A DNA stretch of 64,000 bases from Mycobacterium sp. HUMS_12744610 (GTDB taxonomy: Bacteria > Actinomycetota > Actinomycetes > Mycobacteriales > Mycobacteriaceae): positions 3,844,001-3,908,000 of the forward strand of contig NZ_JBGEDP010000001.1 in the NCBI RefSeq assembly GCF_041206865.1. The letters are read 5' to 3'. A program made the position numbers and the translations under genes. The notes under the pieces were generated by a model. That model was not told the DNA's origin. It searched no databases and worked only from the letters and a program-made list of their open reading frames with translations. This document shows, in pieces, positions 30,600 to 38,993 of this stretch (the first letter of the stretch is position 1; each line of letters starts with the position of its first letter).

Positions 30600-33289
30600 T
30601 GGCAGCTGCGGACGACACGGCGATGGCACTCGGCAGGAACGGCTGGCCGGAGACGGCTGCCGCCGTACCGGGCGGCCGCCACGACGCCGACCGGCTGCTG
30701 GACGGGTACCGCACCGCGCGCGCCCAGGAGGCGCTGTTCGACCTGCGGGAGGGCCCCGGGACGGGCCCGGCGATCGGTTTCGACGAATTCGTCGAACCCG
30801 ACGGGACCGTGCGCCCGGCGTGGCACGAGCTGGCCGACGCCGTCGCCGAGCGCGGCCGCGCCGGGCTGGACCGGCTGCGCTCGGTGGTGCGCACCCTGAT
30901 CGACAACGACGGCATCACCTACACCGAGGTGGGCCCGGGCGGTCACGGACTGGAGCCGCGGCCCTGGCGTCTGGACACGCTGCCGATCGTGCTGTCCGCG
31001 GCGGACTGGGAAACGCTGGAGGCCGGGCTGGTGCAGCGCTCGCGCCTGCTCGACGCGGTGCTCGCGGACCTGTACGGACCGCGTCGTCTGCTCACCGAGG
31101 GCCTGCTGCCCCCGGAGTTGCTGTTCGCCCATCCCGGTTACGTGCGCGCCGCCAACGGGATCGAGATCCCCGGGCACCATCAGCTGTTCATGCACGCGTG
31201 CGACCTCAGCCGGCTGCCCGACGGCAGCTTCCGGGTCAACGCCGACTGGACGCAGGCGCCGTCGGGCGCCGGCTACGCGCTGGCCGACCGGCGCGTGGTC
31301 GCGCACGCGCTGCCGGACCTCTACGAGCGGATCGCGCCGCGGCCGACGACCCCGTTCGCCCAGGCGCTGCGGCTGGCGCTGATCGACGCGGCACCCGACG
31401 TCGCGCAGGATCCCGTGGTGGTGGTTCTCAGCCCGGGCATCTACTCCGAGACCGCGTTCGACCAGGCGTACCTGGCGACACTGCTGGGCTTTCCGCTGGT
31501 GGAGAGCGCGGACCTGGTGGTGCGCGACGGCAAGCTGTGGATGCGTTCGCTGGGGACCCTGAAACGCGTCGACGTGGTGCTCCGCCGGGTCGACGCGTTG
31601 TACAGCGACCCGCTGGACCTGCGCGCCGACTCCCGCCTGGGGGTGGTGGGCCTGGTCGAGGCGCAGCACCGCGGGGCGGTGACCGTGGTCAACACGCTGG
31701 GCAGCGGCATCCTGGAAAACCCCGGGCTGCTGCGCTTTCTGCCCGGGCTCGCCGGGCGGCTGCTCGCCGAGGACCCGTTGCTGGACACCGCGCCGGTGTA
31801 CTGGGGCGGCATCGCCGCCGAACGCTCGCACCTGCTGGCCAACCTGTCGGCGCTGCTGGTGAAGTCGACGGTCGGCGGGAAAACCCTTGTCGGACCGACG
31901 CTTTCGTCGCATCAACTGACCGAGCTGGCCGCGCGCATCGAGAGCATGCCCTGGCAGTGGGTGGGCCAGGAGCTGCCGCAGTTCTCGTCGGCGCCCACCG
32001 ACCATGCCGGTGTGCTGGCCTCGGCCGGTGTCGGGATGCGCCTGTTCACGGTGGCCCAGCGCAGCGGCTACGCGCCGATGATCGGCGGCGTGGGTTACGT
32101 GCTGGCTTCCGGGCCCGCGGCGTACACGCTGAACACCGTCGCGGCCAAAGATGTCTGGGTGCGGCCCACCGAACGCGCGCGGGCCGAGGCGGTGACGTTG
32201 CCGGCAGCCCCGGCGGCACAGCCGGCGAAGACCGGCGCGGGCACCTGGGCGATCAGCTCGCCGCGGGTGTTGTCCGACCTGTTCTGGATCGGGCGCTACG
32301 GCGAGCGCGCCGAGAGCATGGCCAGGCTGCTGATCGTGACCCGCGACCGCTTCCACGTCTACCGCCATCACCAGGACAGCGAGGAAAGCGCGTGCGTGCC
32401 GGTGCTGATGGCCGCGCTGGGCGCGATCACCGGGGCGGACACCGCAACCGACGGCGACCAGGCCGAGATGATCGCCGTCGCGCCCTCGACGCTGTGGTCG
32501 CTGACCGTGGATCCGGACCTGTCCGGGTCGCTGGTGCAGTCGGTGGAGGGCCTGGCGCTGGCCGCCCGGGCGGTCCGCGACCAGCTGTCCAACGACACGT
32601 GGATGGTGCTGGCCGGGGTGGAGCGCGCGCTCGCCCACCCCGCCGAGCCGCCGGACTCGCTGACCGAGGCCGACGCGCTGCTGGCCTCGGCGCAGTCGCA
32701 GACACTGGCCGGGATGCTGACGCTGTCGGGGGTGGCCGCCGAGTCCATGGTGCGCGACGCGGGCTGGACGATCATGGACATCGGCAAGCGCATCGAACGG
32801 GGCCTGTGGCTCACCGCTTTGCTGCAGGCCACGCTGACCGTGGTGCGGCCCGCGGCGGCCGAACAGATCATCATCGAGGCGGCGCTGGTGGCCTGCGAGT
32901 CGGCGGTGATCTACCGGCGCCGGACAGCCGGCTCGGTCAGCGTGGCCGCGATGGCCGAGCTGATGCTGTTCGACGCCACGAACCCGCGGTCGTTGCTGCA
33001 CCAGGTGGAGCGGCTGCGGGCCAACCTGCGCGACCTGCCCGGGTCGTCGGGTTCGTCGCGCCCGGAGCGCCTGGTCGACGAGATCAGCACCCTGCTGCGC
33101 CGGTCCCATCCCGCCGAGCTCGAGCAGGTCAGCGACGACGGGCGCCGCGCGGAGCTGGCCGGCCTGCTGGCCGGGATACACGCCGGGCTGCGCGACCTGG
33201 CCGAGGCGATCACCGCCACGCAGCTGGCGCTGCCCGGCCACATGCAGCCGTTGTGGGGTCCCGACGAGCGCCGGGTGTTGCCGGCTTAG
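30599..33289 (+). CDS. Circularly permuted ATP-grasp ligase fused to an alpha-E domain (Rv2567-like)
   Basis: An 896-residue fusion. Residues ~50-520 form the circularly permuted ATP-grasp domain (FDEFVEPDGTVRPAWHELAD, NGIEIPGHHQLFMHACDLSR, NADWTQAPSGAGYALADRRV, RVDVVLRRVDALYSDPLDL, ILENPGLLRFLPGLAGRLL). Residues ~540-880 form the alpha-E helical domain (SPRVLSDLFWIGRYGERAESM and WTIMDIGKRIERGLWL). In many bacteria these are separate genes. The ATP-grasp part should form an amide bond at ATP cost. The ATG overlaps the DUF2126 gene's stop (TAATG), which strongly implies coupling and joint action. Confidence 0.9.
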   Translation: MAAADDTAMALGRNGWPETAAAVPGGRHDADRLLDGYRTARAQEALFDLREGPGTGPAIGFDEFVEPDGTVRPAWHELADAVAERGRAGLDRLRSVVRTLIDNDGITYTEVGPGGHGLEPRPWRLDTLPIVLSAADWETLEAGLVQRSRLLDAVLADLYGPRRLLTEGLLPPELLFAHPGYVRAANGIEIPGHHQLFMHACDLSRLPDGSFRVNADWTQAPSGAGYALADRRVVAHALPDLYERIAPRPTTPFAQALRLALIDAAPDVAQDPVVVVLSPGIYSETAFDQAYLATLLGFPLVESADLVVRDGKLWMRSLGTLKRVDVVLRRVDALYSDPLDLRADSRLGVVGLVEAQHRGAVTVVNTLGSGILENPGLLRFLPGLAGRLLAEDPLLDTAPVYWGGIAAERSHLLANLSALLVKSTVGGKTLVGPTLSSHQLTELAARIESMPWQWVGQELPQFSSAPTDHAGVLASAGVGMRLFTVAQRSGYAPMIGGVGYVLASGPAAYTLNTVAAKDVWVRPTERARAEAVTLPAAPAAQPAKTGAGTWAISSPRVLSDLFWIGRYGERAESMARLLIVTRDRFHVYRHHQDSEESACVPVLMAALGAITGADTATDGDQAEMIAVAPSTLWSLTVDPDLSGSLVQSVEGLALAARAVRDQLSNDTWMVLAGVERALAHPAEPPDSLTEADALLASAQSQTLAGMLTLSGVAAESMVRDAGWTIMDIGKRIERGLWLTALLQATLTVVRPAAAEQIIIEAALVACESAVIYRRRTAGSVSVAAMAELMLFDATNPRSLLHQVERLRANLRDLPGSSGSSRPERLVDEISTLLRRSHPAELEQVSDDGRRAELAGLLAGIHAGLRDLAEAITATQLALPGHMQPLWGPDERRVLPA

Positions 33290-33751
33290 ACGGCGTTGGA
33301 CTCCGACCGTTCCCCGGCGACACCGTGGTAGCGGTGCGGATCGGGCAGTCGCCGGCGTCGCGCCATGTGCACCAGTACCAGGACCGACAGCACCGCGGCG
33401 TAGACACACCACAGCGACGCGAACGCCTGCACGTAGAGGACGGCCGACCACGATCAGGCCCGCCAGGTTCGCCCATCCGAACACCACGATGGAGCGATAG
33501 CCCGACAGCACCGCCGGACCGATGACGGCGATCACGTAGAGCACCGCCCAGAAGTAGCCGTCGTGAACGCCGGTCTGGTAGCGCAGCGCGTGGGGCCACA
33601 CCGCCGCCTCGATGAACTGGTGGACCGCGAACACCCTGGGCAGCAACGCAAACGGCACTTCGCGACAGTGCTTGACCGCGCGCAGGGTCAACACCGCGAC
33701 CGGCACGAGGGCGGTACCCACCACCAGGTAGGCCGTCATCGAGAAGCACAT
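33286..33751 (-). pseudogene. Frameshifted, internally shortened MCFS-type membrane protein (DUF6629-like)
   Basis: The ATG at 33751 starts MCFSMTAYLVVGTALVPVAV, then FALLPRVFAVHQFIEAAVW, the usual start of a ~220-residue six-helix family. About 60 residues appear to be missing before HALRYQTGVHDGYFWAVLYV. Around 33441-33447 an extra G breaks the frame: after GLIVVG the next frame resumes with VLYVQAFASLWCVYAAVLSV and ends SESNAV at 33286. The stop overlaps that of the convergent ATP-grasp gene. It could be a pseudogene or a single sequencing error; the internal gap favours decay. The family name is from memory. Confidence 0.65.
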
Positions 33752-33790
33752 CGCCGGGTGTGTGCCCACTTTCCGGCGCCGCCAACCGGG

Positions 33791-34843
33791 CTAGCCCGCG
33801 ATCGCGGCGGCTCCCCCCGACGCCGACGTCACCTCGTCGATCACGGTGTGGATGAACCGCATCTTCTCCAGCACCGCCGCGGGCAGCACGAACGGATAGA
33901 GGTCGTCGTGGCCCATCGACCGGTTCACCATGTTCAGCGACCACGACAGCGGCAGCCACAGGTCGATGATCGTCGCAAAGGCGCTGGGGCCCAACATGGT
34001 CCGGTCGAAAGTCGCCGTCGCCGGTGCGAAGCCGCACCATGCCGAGGTGTCCAGGGTGTCGCGGATGTGCAGATAGTGGGCGAAGGTCTCGGCCCAGTCC
34101 TCGGCGGGATGCATCGTCGCATACGACGACACGAACCGCTCCTGCCAGCCGTCGGGCGCGCCCTCGCTGTAGTGGCGGTCCAGCGCCTCGGAGTAGTCGG
34201 CGTCGGGATCGCCGAACAGCTCGTTGAACCGCGCCACGTAGTCGCCGGACGGGGAGATCAGCCGGTAGAAGTAGTAGTGCCCGACCTCGTGGCGGAAATG
34301 CCCGAGCAGGGTGCGGTACGGCTCCTCCATCTCGACGCGCAGCTGCTCGCGGTGCACGTCGTCGCCCTCGGCCAGATCCAGCGTGATGACCCCGTTCTCG
34401 TGCCCGGTGAACACCTTCTCGTGCGCGCTGGACAGCAGCCGGAAAGCCAGCCCGTAGTCGGGGTCGCGGTCACGCCCGATGATCGGCAGCTCGAGCTCGT
34501 GCAGCTCGGCGATGAGCCGCCGCTTGGCCGCCTCGGCCCGGGCGAACGCGGCCAGGCCGTCGGCGTCGGCGTCGTTGGGCCGCTCGATGGTCAGCGCGCA
34601 CGACTCGCACAGCCCGCCGGAACTCTTGGACACCAGCCAATTGCATTCGGCCAGATACAGATTGGCGCACAGCTGATACTCCTCGGCGTCTACGGCGCCG
34701 GCGTGCTCGCCCTGCTCGCCCGTGGCGATCACCAGCAGCGCCATCTGATCCAGGGAGAACCCCAGCGCGCTGCCGCACGACAGGCACGCGGAGTTCTCGA
34801 ACGTCAGACGCTGACCGCAGTTGGGGCAATGGAAGTCACGCAT
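33791..34843 (-). CDS. Zinc-ribbon plus HExxH metallopeptidase (Rv2568c-like)
   Basis: A 350-residue protein. It opens with a zinc ribbon, RDFHCPNCGQRLTFENSACL (CxxC...CxxC), and has a further CESC near residue 80. The putative catalytic motif is FRHEVGHYYFYRL (HExxH) near residue 180, with a later acidic motif AEDWAETFAHYLHI giving the third ligand, typical of the putative zinc-binding peptidase family (Peptidase_Mx). The ATG at 34843 lies 8 bases inside the transglutaminase-like gene. Its place beside the ligase system suggests a proteolytic or deconjugating role (inference). Confidence 0.87.
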   Translation of the reverse strand: MRDFHCPNCGQRLTFENSACLSCGSALGFSLDQMALLVIATGEQGEHAGAVDAEEYQLCANLYLAECNWLVSKSSGGLCESCALTIERPNDADADGLAAFARAEAAKRRLIAELHELELPIIGRDRDPDYGLAFRLLSSAHEKVFTGHENGVITLDLAEGDDVHREQLRVEMEEPYRTLLGHFRHEVGHYYFYRLISPSGDYVARFNELFGDPDADYSEALDRHYSEGAPDGWQERFVSSYATMHPAEDWAETFAHYLHIRDTLDTSAWCGFAPATATFDRTMLGPSAFATIIDLWLPLSWSLNMVNRSMGHDDLYPFVLPAAVLEKMRFIHTVIDEVTSASGGAAAIAG

Positions 34844-35777
34844 GCGAGAAGTCGCCTTCGACGGGGCCGGAGTAGGGCACCACGTCAACCGCGACGTCGA
34901 TGACGCTGTGCTCGGAGTTGGTGTAGATGATGCCGCGCAGCGGCGGCACGTCCGCGTAGTCGCGGCCGCGGCCGACGACGATGTAGCGCTCGTCGACCAT
35001 CTGGTCGTTGGTGGGATCCAGGCCCAGCCACTCGTGGTGGCCGGGCTTCTGCGGAGTCCACACCGCCGCCCAGGCGTGTGTGGCGTCGATTCCGATCATC
35101 CGATCCTTCCCCGGCGGCGGGTCGGTGGCCAGGTATCCGGAGACATAGCAGGCCGCCAAACCGTTGGCTCGCAGGCAGGCGATCGCCAGCCTGGCAAAGT
35201 CCTGGCATACCCCTTCCCGGGCGGCCAGAACCTCATTCACCCCGGTGGATATCGTCGTCGAGCCCGAGCGGTAGGTGAAGTCGGAGAAGATCCGCGACGC
35301 CAGGTCGCGCAGCACCTCCACCAGCGGACGCCCGGGCGCGAAGCTGGGTGCGGCGTACCGGCGCACCTCGTCGGTGATCTCCGGCGGATCCAGGTCGAGG
35401 GTGAACTCGGCCGCGAGCGCTCCCGCGGGCCCCGCCGGCCGCGCGGCCTCCCACGGTCGCAGCGCCGGACCGCTGCTGTAGAGCGCCGGCGCCGGCGGGT
35501 ACACGTCGACGATGGAGTCGCCGGTGATCGTCAGGGTGCGGTGCGGCTCGGTGACGTGGAAGTAGGAGCTGGTGTTGCCGTAGCCGTCCTGGCTGGTGGA
35601 GACGTCGGCGGGCGGCGGATCGATGAGCAGCCGGTGCGCCACGCAGCGCTGCCGCGGCGAGTCCCGCGGCGTGAGGAAGCCGCGGCCGTAGGAGCTCGTC
35701 ACCACGTCGGAGTAGCGATACTCGGTGCGGTGCGTGACGCGATGGCGGCGGGCGACCCCGTCCTCGGCTGCTGGCAA
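34836..35777 (-). CDS. Transglutaminase-like protein (Rv2569c-like)
   Basis: A 313-residue protein with an N-terminal beta domain (HRVTHRTEYRYSDVVTSSYGR) and a transglutaminase-like core: Cys in AREGVCQDFARLAIACLRA, His in DATHAWAAVWTPQ, Asp in WLGLDPTND, a complete triad. A TTG at 35777 follows a strong GAGGAGGAGG site, so I take it as the start; a GTG seven codons later is possible. It overlaps the downstream zinc-peptidase gene by 8 bases. It is the second transglutaminase-like protein of the local set, on the opposite strand. Confidence 0.88.
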   Translation of the reverse strand: MPAAEDGVARRHRVTHRTEYRYSDVVTSSYGRGFLTPRDSPRQRCVAHRLLIDPPPADVSTSQDGYGNTSSYFHVTEPHRTLTITGDSIVDVYPPAPALYSSGPALRPWEAARPAGPAGALAAEFTLDLDPPEITDEVRRYAAPSFAPGRPLVEVLRDLASRIFSDFTYRSGSTTISTGVNEVLAAREGVCQDFARLAIACLRANGLAACYVSGYLATDPPPGKDRMIGIDATHAWAAVWTPQKPGHHEWLGLDPTNDQMVDERYIVVGRGRDYADVPPLRGIIYTNSEHSVIDVAVDVVPYSGPVEGDFSHA

Positions 35778-35862
35778 GACCCCTCCTCCTCACGGCTGAT
35801 CACATCACATGCCGCACGATTTCGGCGGCCAAGCGTGCCGCGCCGGGAGCACAATCGGAGGC

Positions 35863-36252
35863 GTGGCCACGTGGGACGACGTCGCCCGCATCGTCGGACG
35901 GCTGGCGCTGACCTCCGAGCCGGCGCCGCACGACTGGCGCGTCGGCAAGAAACTGCTGGCGTGGGAACGTCCCCTGCGCCAGTCCGACCGCGAGGCGCTG
36001 ACCCGCGCCGGGATCGACCCCCCGGAGGGCGACGTCCTGGGCGTGCGGGTCTGCGACGAGGGGGTCAAGTTCGCGCTGATCGCCGACGAGCCGGGGGTGT
36101 ATTTCTCCACCCCGCATTTCGACGGATACCCGGCGGTGCTGGTCAGGCTGGCCGAGATCGACGTCGGCGTCCTCGAGGAAGTGATCACCGAGGCCTGGCT
36201 GACGCAGGCGCCCCGCAAGCTGGTCCAGGAGTTCCTGGCCGATTCGTCCTGA
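35863..36252 (+). CDS. MmcQ/YjbR family protein (Rv2570-like)
   Basis: A 129-residue small protein of the MmcQ/YjbR (CyaY-like fold) group. It has VATWDDVARIVGRLALTSE, the helix-strand start, then WRVGKKLLAWERPLRQSD and VYFSTPHFDGYPAVLVRL, ending AWLTQAPRKLVQEFL. The GTG at 35863 is preferred to an upstream ATG at 35809 because homology begins there and GGAGGC lies just before it. Members may bind DNA, but no function is established. Confidence 0.85.
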   Translation: MATWDDVARIVGRLALTSEPAPHDWRVGKKLLAWERPLRQSDREALTRAGIDPPEGDVLGVRVCDEGVKFALIADEPGVYFSTPHFDGYPAVLVRLAEIDVGVLEEVITEAWLTQAPRKLVQEFLADSS

Positions 36253-36258
36253 CGGCCG

Positions 36259-36640
36259 TCACGCCGGCAGGTCGAGCACCGTCTGCAGGTTGCCCAGCAC
36301 GCCGGCGCGCGGTGCGCGGCACGGCCAGCCGGTCGGCGGGGCACAGGACGATGGCGAAGACGAGGGCCACGGCCCCGCCGATCAGGGCGTCGAAGATCCG
36401 CTCGAAGCCGGTGCCGCTGCGGTAGAGCGCCAGCACCAGGATCGCCGAGATCGCGGTCTGGTTGGCGAACATCATGCCCTGCCCGATCAGGCCGTGCCCG
36501 ATGAGTACCGCCACGCACGGCGCGGTCAGCGCGGCGACCGCGCTGGCCACGTCGCGGGCGAGTCACCAGGACACGCCCGCGGCGACTGGCGTCTGCACCA
36601 ACGTGAACCAACCGTGCGGAGCCGATCGATGCCTGCGCCC
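36259..36640 (-). pseudogene. Remnant of a FUSC-type membrane protein gene (Rv2571c-like)
   Basis: Three in-order pieces of an aromatic-acid-exporter-like (FUSC) protein remain. SAPHGWFTLVQTPVAAGVSW is followed by an in-frame TGA (about 36562). After an internal deletion, VAVLIGHGLIGQGMMFANQT and ALYRSGTGFERIFDALIGGA continue in the same frame to ALVFAIVLCPADRLAV. A frameshift near 36305 then leads into GVLGNLQTVLDLPA and a stop at 36259. No start codon is evident. The functional homologue is about 350 residues, so the gene is dead. Confidence 0.75.
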
Positions 36641-36651
36641 ACGGCCGAAGG

Positions 36652-37083
36652 TCAGGTGCGGTGCAGCTCGAACAGCGGAATCACCCGGCTGGTCTTGGAC
36701 TGGTAGTCGGCGAAGCCCGGCGCCGCGGCGGTGATTTCCGGGAAGAGCGCGTCGCGTTCGGCGGCCGGTAGTTCGCGCGCGGTGACGTCGAACGCCTCGG
36801 TGCCGATCTCGACGCGTGCGCCGGGGTTGGTCCGCAGGTTGTGCACCCACGCCGGGCTGACTGGGGCGCCGGCGAAGGAGCCGACGATGATCAGCCTGCC
36901 GTCGATGCGGAAGTAGGCCAGCGGCGAGAGCCGCGGCCGGCCGGACTTGGCGCCGGTGGTGGTGAGCAGCAGCAGGTCGGTGTCAGCGAACTGACCGCCG
37001 ACCTTGCCGCCGTTGGCGCGGAACTCGTCGATGATGCCCGTGTTGAACGCGTTGATCGTCTCGGTGTCCGGCATTTCAGTCAT
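36652..37083 (-). CDS. F420-dependent nitroreductase-family protein (DDN/DUF385)
   Basis: A 143-residue split beta-barrel protein of the deazaflavin (F420)-dependent nitroreductase family. It contains NTGIIDEFRANGGKVGGQFA, LLLLTTTGAKSGRPRLSPLA (the TxGrxSG cofactor-binding motif), VGSFAGAPVSPAWVHNLRTN and VTARELPAAERDALFPEI. Members reduce quinones or activate nitroimidazoles. The ATG at 37083 is the end of a MIRU-like spacer and follows an AGGAGGAG site by 8 bases. It is downstream of aspS on the same strand. Confidence 0.92.
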   Translation of the reverse strand: MTEMPDTETINAFNTGIIDEFRANGGKVGGQFADTDLLLLTTTGAKSGRPRLSPLAYFRIDGRLIIVGSFAGAPVSPAWVHNLRTNPGARVEIGTEAFDVTARELPAAERDALFPEITAAAPGFADYQSKTSRVIPLFELHRT

Positions 37084-37138
37084 GGCGCCGCTCCTCCTCA
37101 TCGCTTCGCGCTGCATCGTCGCCGGCGCGGCTGCTCAT
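37081..37138 (-). repeat. MIRU-like interspersed element between aspS and the DDN-family gene
   Basis: The spacer begins ATGAGCAGCCGCGCCGGCGA and continues CGATGCAGCGCGAAGCGATG, then AGGAGGAGCGGCGCC and the next gene's ATG. Its ATG overlaps the aspS stop (ATGA). The short frame encodes [19 protein letters not shown] and ends inside the next gene at 37076. This is very close to the classic MIRU core I remember from the senX3-regX3 spacer. It supplies the ribosome binding site of the downstream gene. A diverged copy lies at 2220-2276. Confidence 0.85.
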
Positions 37139-38916
37139 GCCCGGTCAACGTGCTCGGGCCGGACGTCTATTCCGGACTCCTTGCGCTGCTGGGCGGTGAT
37201 CGGCGCCGGCGCGTCGGTGAGCGGGTCCACCCCGCCGCCGGTCTTGGGGAAGGCGATCACCTCGCGGATGGAGTCCACCCCGGACAGCAGCGCGTTGATC
37301 CGGTCCCAGCCGAACGCGATCCCGCCGTGGGGCGGCGCGCCGAAGGTGAACGCCTCCAACAGGAATCCGAACTTCTCTTCGGCCTCGGCCCGGTCCAGGC
37401 CCATCACCGCGAACACCTTCTCCTGGATGTCGCGGCGGTGGATACGGATCGAGCCGCCGCCGATCTCGTTGCCGTTGCAGACGATGTCGTAGGCGTCGGC
37501 GAGCACGCTGCCGGGATCGCTGTCGATCGCGTCGGCGTGCTCGGGCTTGGGCGAGGTGAACGCGTGGTGCACCGCGGTCCACGCCCCCGCGCCGACGGCC
37601 ACGTCCCCGGCGGCGGTCGCGTCTGCGGCGGGCTCGAACAGCGGCGGGTCGACCACCCAGACGAACGCCCAGGCGTCGGGGTCGATCAGGCCCAGCCGGT
37701 GGGCGATCTCGCCGCGGGCCGCGCCCAGCAGGGCCCGCGAGGGCTTGGCCGGGCCGGCCGAGAAGAAGACGCAGTCCCCCGGCTTCGCCCCGACGTGCGC
37801 GGGCAGGCCGTCGCGTTCGGCGTCGCTCAGGTTCTTGGCCACCGGGCCGCCCAGGGCGCCGTCGTCGCCGACCAGCACATAGGCCAGCCCCTTGTGCCCG
37901 CGCTGCTTGGCCCACTCCTGCCAGCCGTCCAGGGTGCGTCGCGGCTGCGACGCCCCGCCGGGCATCACCACGGCGCCGACATAGGGCGCCTGGAACACCC
38001 GAAAGGTGGTGTCGGAGAAGAACTTCGTGCACTCGACGAGCTCCAGCCCGAACCGCATGTCGGGCTTGTCAGAGCCGAAGCGCCGCATCGCGTCGGCGTA
38101 GCTGATCCGCGGGATGGGCCGCGGAATGTCGTAGCCGATCAGCGCCCACAGCGCGGACAGGATCTCCTCGGAGACCGCGATGATGTCCTCGGCGTCGACG
38201 AAGCTCATCTCTATGTCGAGCTGGGTGAACTCGGGCTGGCGATCGGCGCGGAAGTCCTCGTCCCGGTAGCAGCGGGCGATCTGGTAGTAGCGCTCCATCC
38301 CGGCCACCATCAGCAGCTGCTTGAACAGCTGCGGGCTCTGCGGCAGGGCGTAGAACGAACCGGGGTGCAGGCGGGCCGGAACCAGGAAGTCGCGGGCACC
38401 CTCCGGCGTCGAGCGGGTGATGGTCGGCGTCTCGACCTCGACGAAGTCGTGACCCGCCAGCACCGCGCGGGCGGCAGCATTCACCTTGGAGCGCAACCGC
38501 ATCGCGGCGGCCGGGCCGTCGCGGCGCAGGTCGAGGTAGCGGTACTTCAGCCGCAGCTCCTCGCCGGCGGGCTCGTCGAGCTGGAAGGGCAGCGGCGCGC
38601 TCTCACCCAGCACGGTCAGCGACGCGGCGTTGACCTCGATGTCGCCGGTGGCGATCTCCGGGTTGGCGTTGCCCTCCGGGCGGACCTCGACGACCCCGGA
38701 GACCGCGACGCAGAACTCGGCGCGCAAGCGGTGCGCCTGCTCCAGGACGGCCGGGTCGCGAAACACCACCTGGGCGACACCCGACGCATCGCGCAGGTCG
38801 ATGAAGATAACGCCGCCGTGGTCGCGGCGGCGGGCCACCCAGCCCGCCAGCGTCACCTGCTGGCCGGCGTCGGTCTTCCGCAGCGAACCGGCGGCGTGGC
38901 TGCGCAGCACAAACAC
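37135..38916 (-). CDS. aspS: Aspartyl-tRNA synthetase (probably non-discriminating)
   Basis: It charges tRNA-Asp and, in mycobacteria, probably tRNA-Asn for GatCAB amidation. The 593-residue protein is bacterial-type. It has the N-terminal OB anticodon-binding domain ([20 protein letters not shown]), class II motif 2 [19 protein letters not shown], the bacterial GAD insertion domain, and motif 3 [16 protein letters not shown]. The GTG at 38916 begins the conserved FVLRSHAAG. It is followed by a MIRU-like spacer and the DDN-family gene. Confidence 0.97.
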   Translation of the reverse strand: MFVLRSHAAGSLRKTDAGQQVTLAGWVARRRDHGGVIFIDLRDASGVAQVVFRDPAVLEQAHRLRAEFCVAVSGVVEVRPEGNANPEIATGDIEVNAASLTVLGESAPLPFQLDEPAGEELRLKYRYLDLRRDGPAAAMRLRSKVNAAARAVLAGHDFVEVETPTITRSTPEGARDFLVPARLHPGSFYALPQSPQLFKQLLMVAGMERYYQIARCYRDEDFRADRQPEFTQLDIEMSFVDAEDIIAVSEEILSALWALIGYDIPRPIPRISYADAMRRFGSDKPDMRFGLELVECTKFFSDTTFRVFQAPYVGAVVMPGGASQPRRTLDGWQEWAKQRGHKGLAYVLVGDDGALGGPVAKNLSDAERDGLPAHVGAKPGDCVFFSAGPAKPSRALLGAARGEIAHRLGLIDPDAWAFVWVVDPPLFEPAADATAAGDVAVGAGAWTAVHHAFTSPKPEHADAIDSDPGSVLADAYDIVCNGNEIGGGSIRIHRRDIQEKVFAVMGLDRAEAEEKFGFLLEAFTFGAPPHGGIAFGWDRINALLSGVDSIREVIAFPKTGGGVDPLTDAPAPITAQQRKESGIDVRPEHVDRA

Positions 38917-38993
38917 TCCTCTTGTAATGGGCTTTCAAGGGCTTTTGAAGGGCTGGAACGAATGCCCAGTCTAGAGGAGGTAATTTCTGTCCC

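Noticed and set aside
30590..33769. A long minus-strand frame opposite the ATP-grasp gene (over 1000 codons)
   Set aside because: Low-complexity Arg/His/Gln composition typical of shadows; only its first ~120 codons (33420-33751) are the real DUF6629-like fragment.
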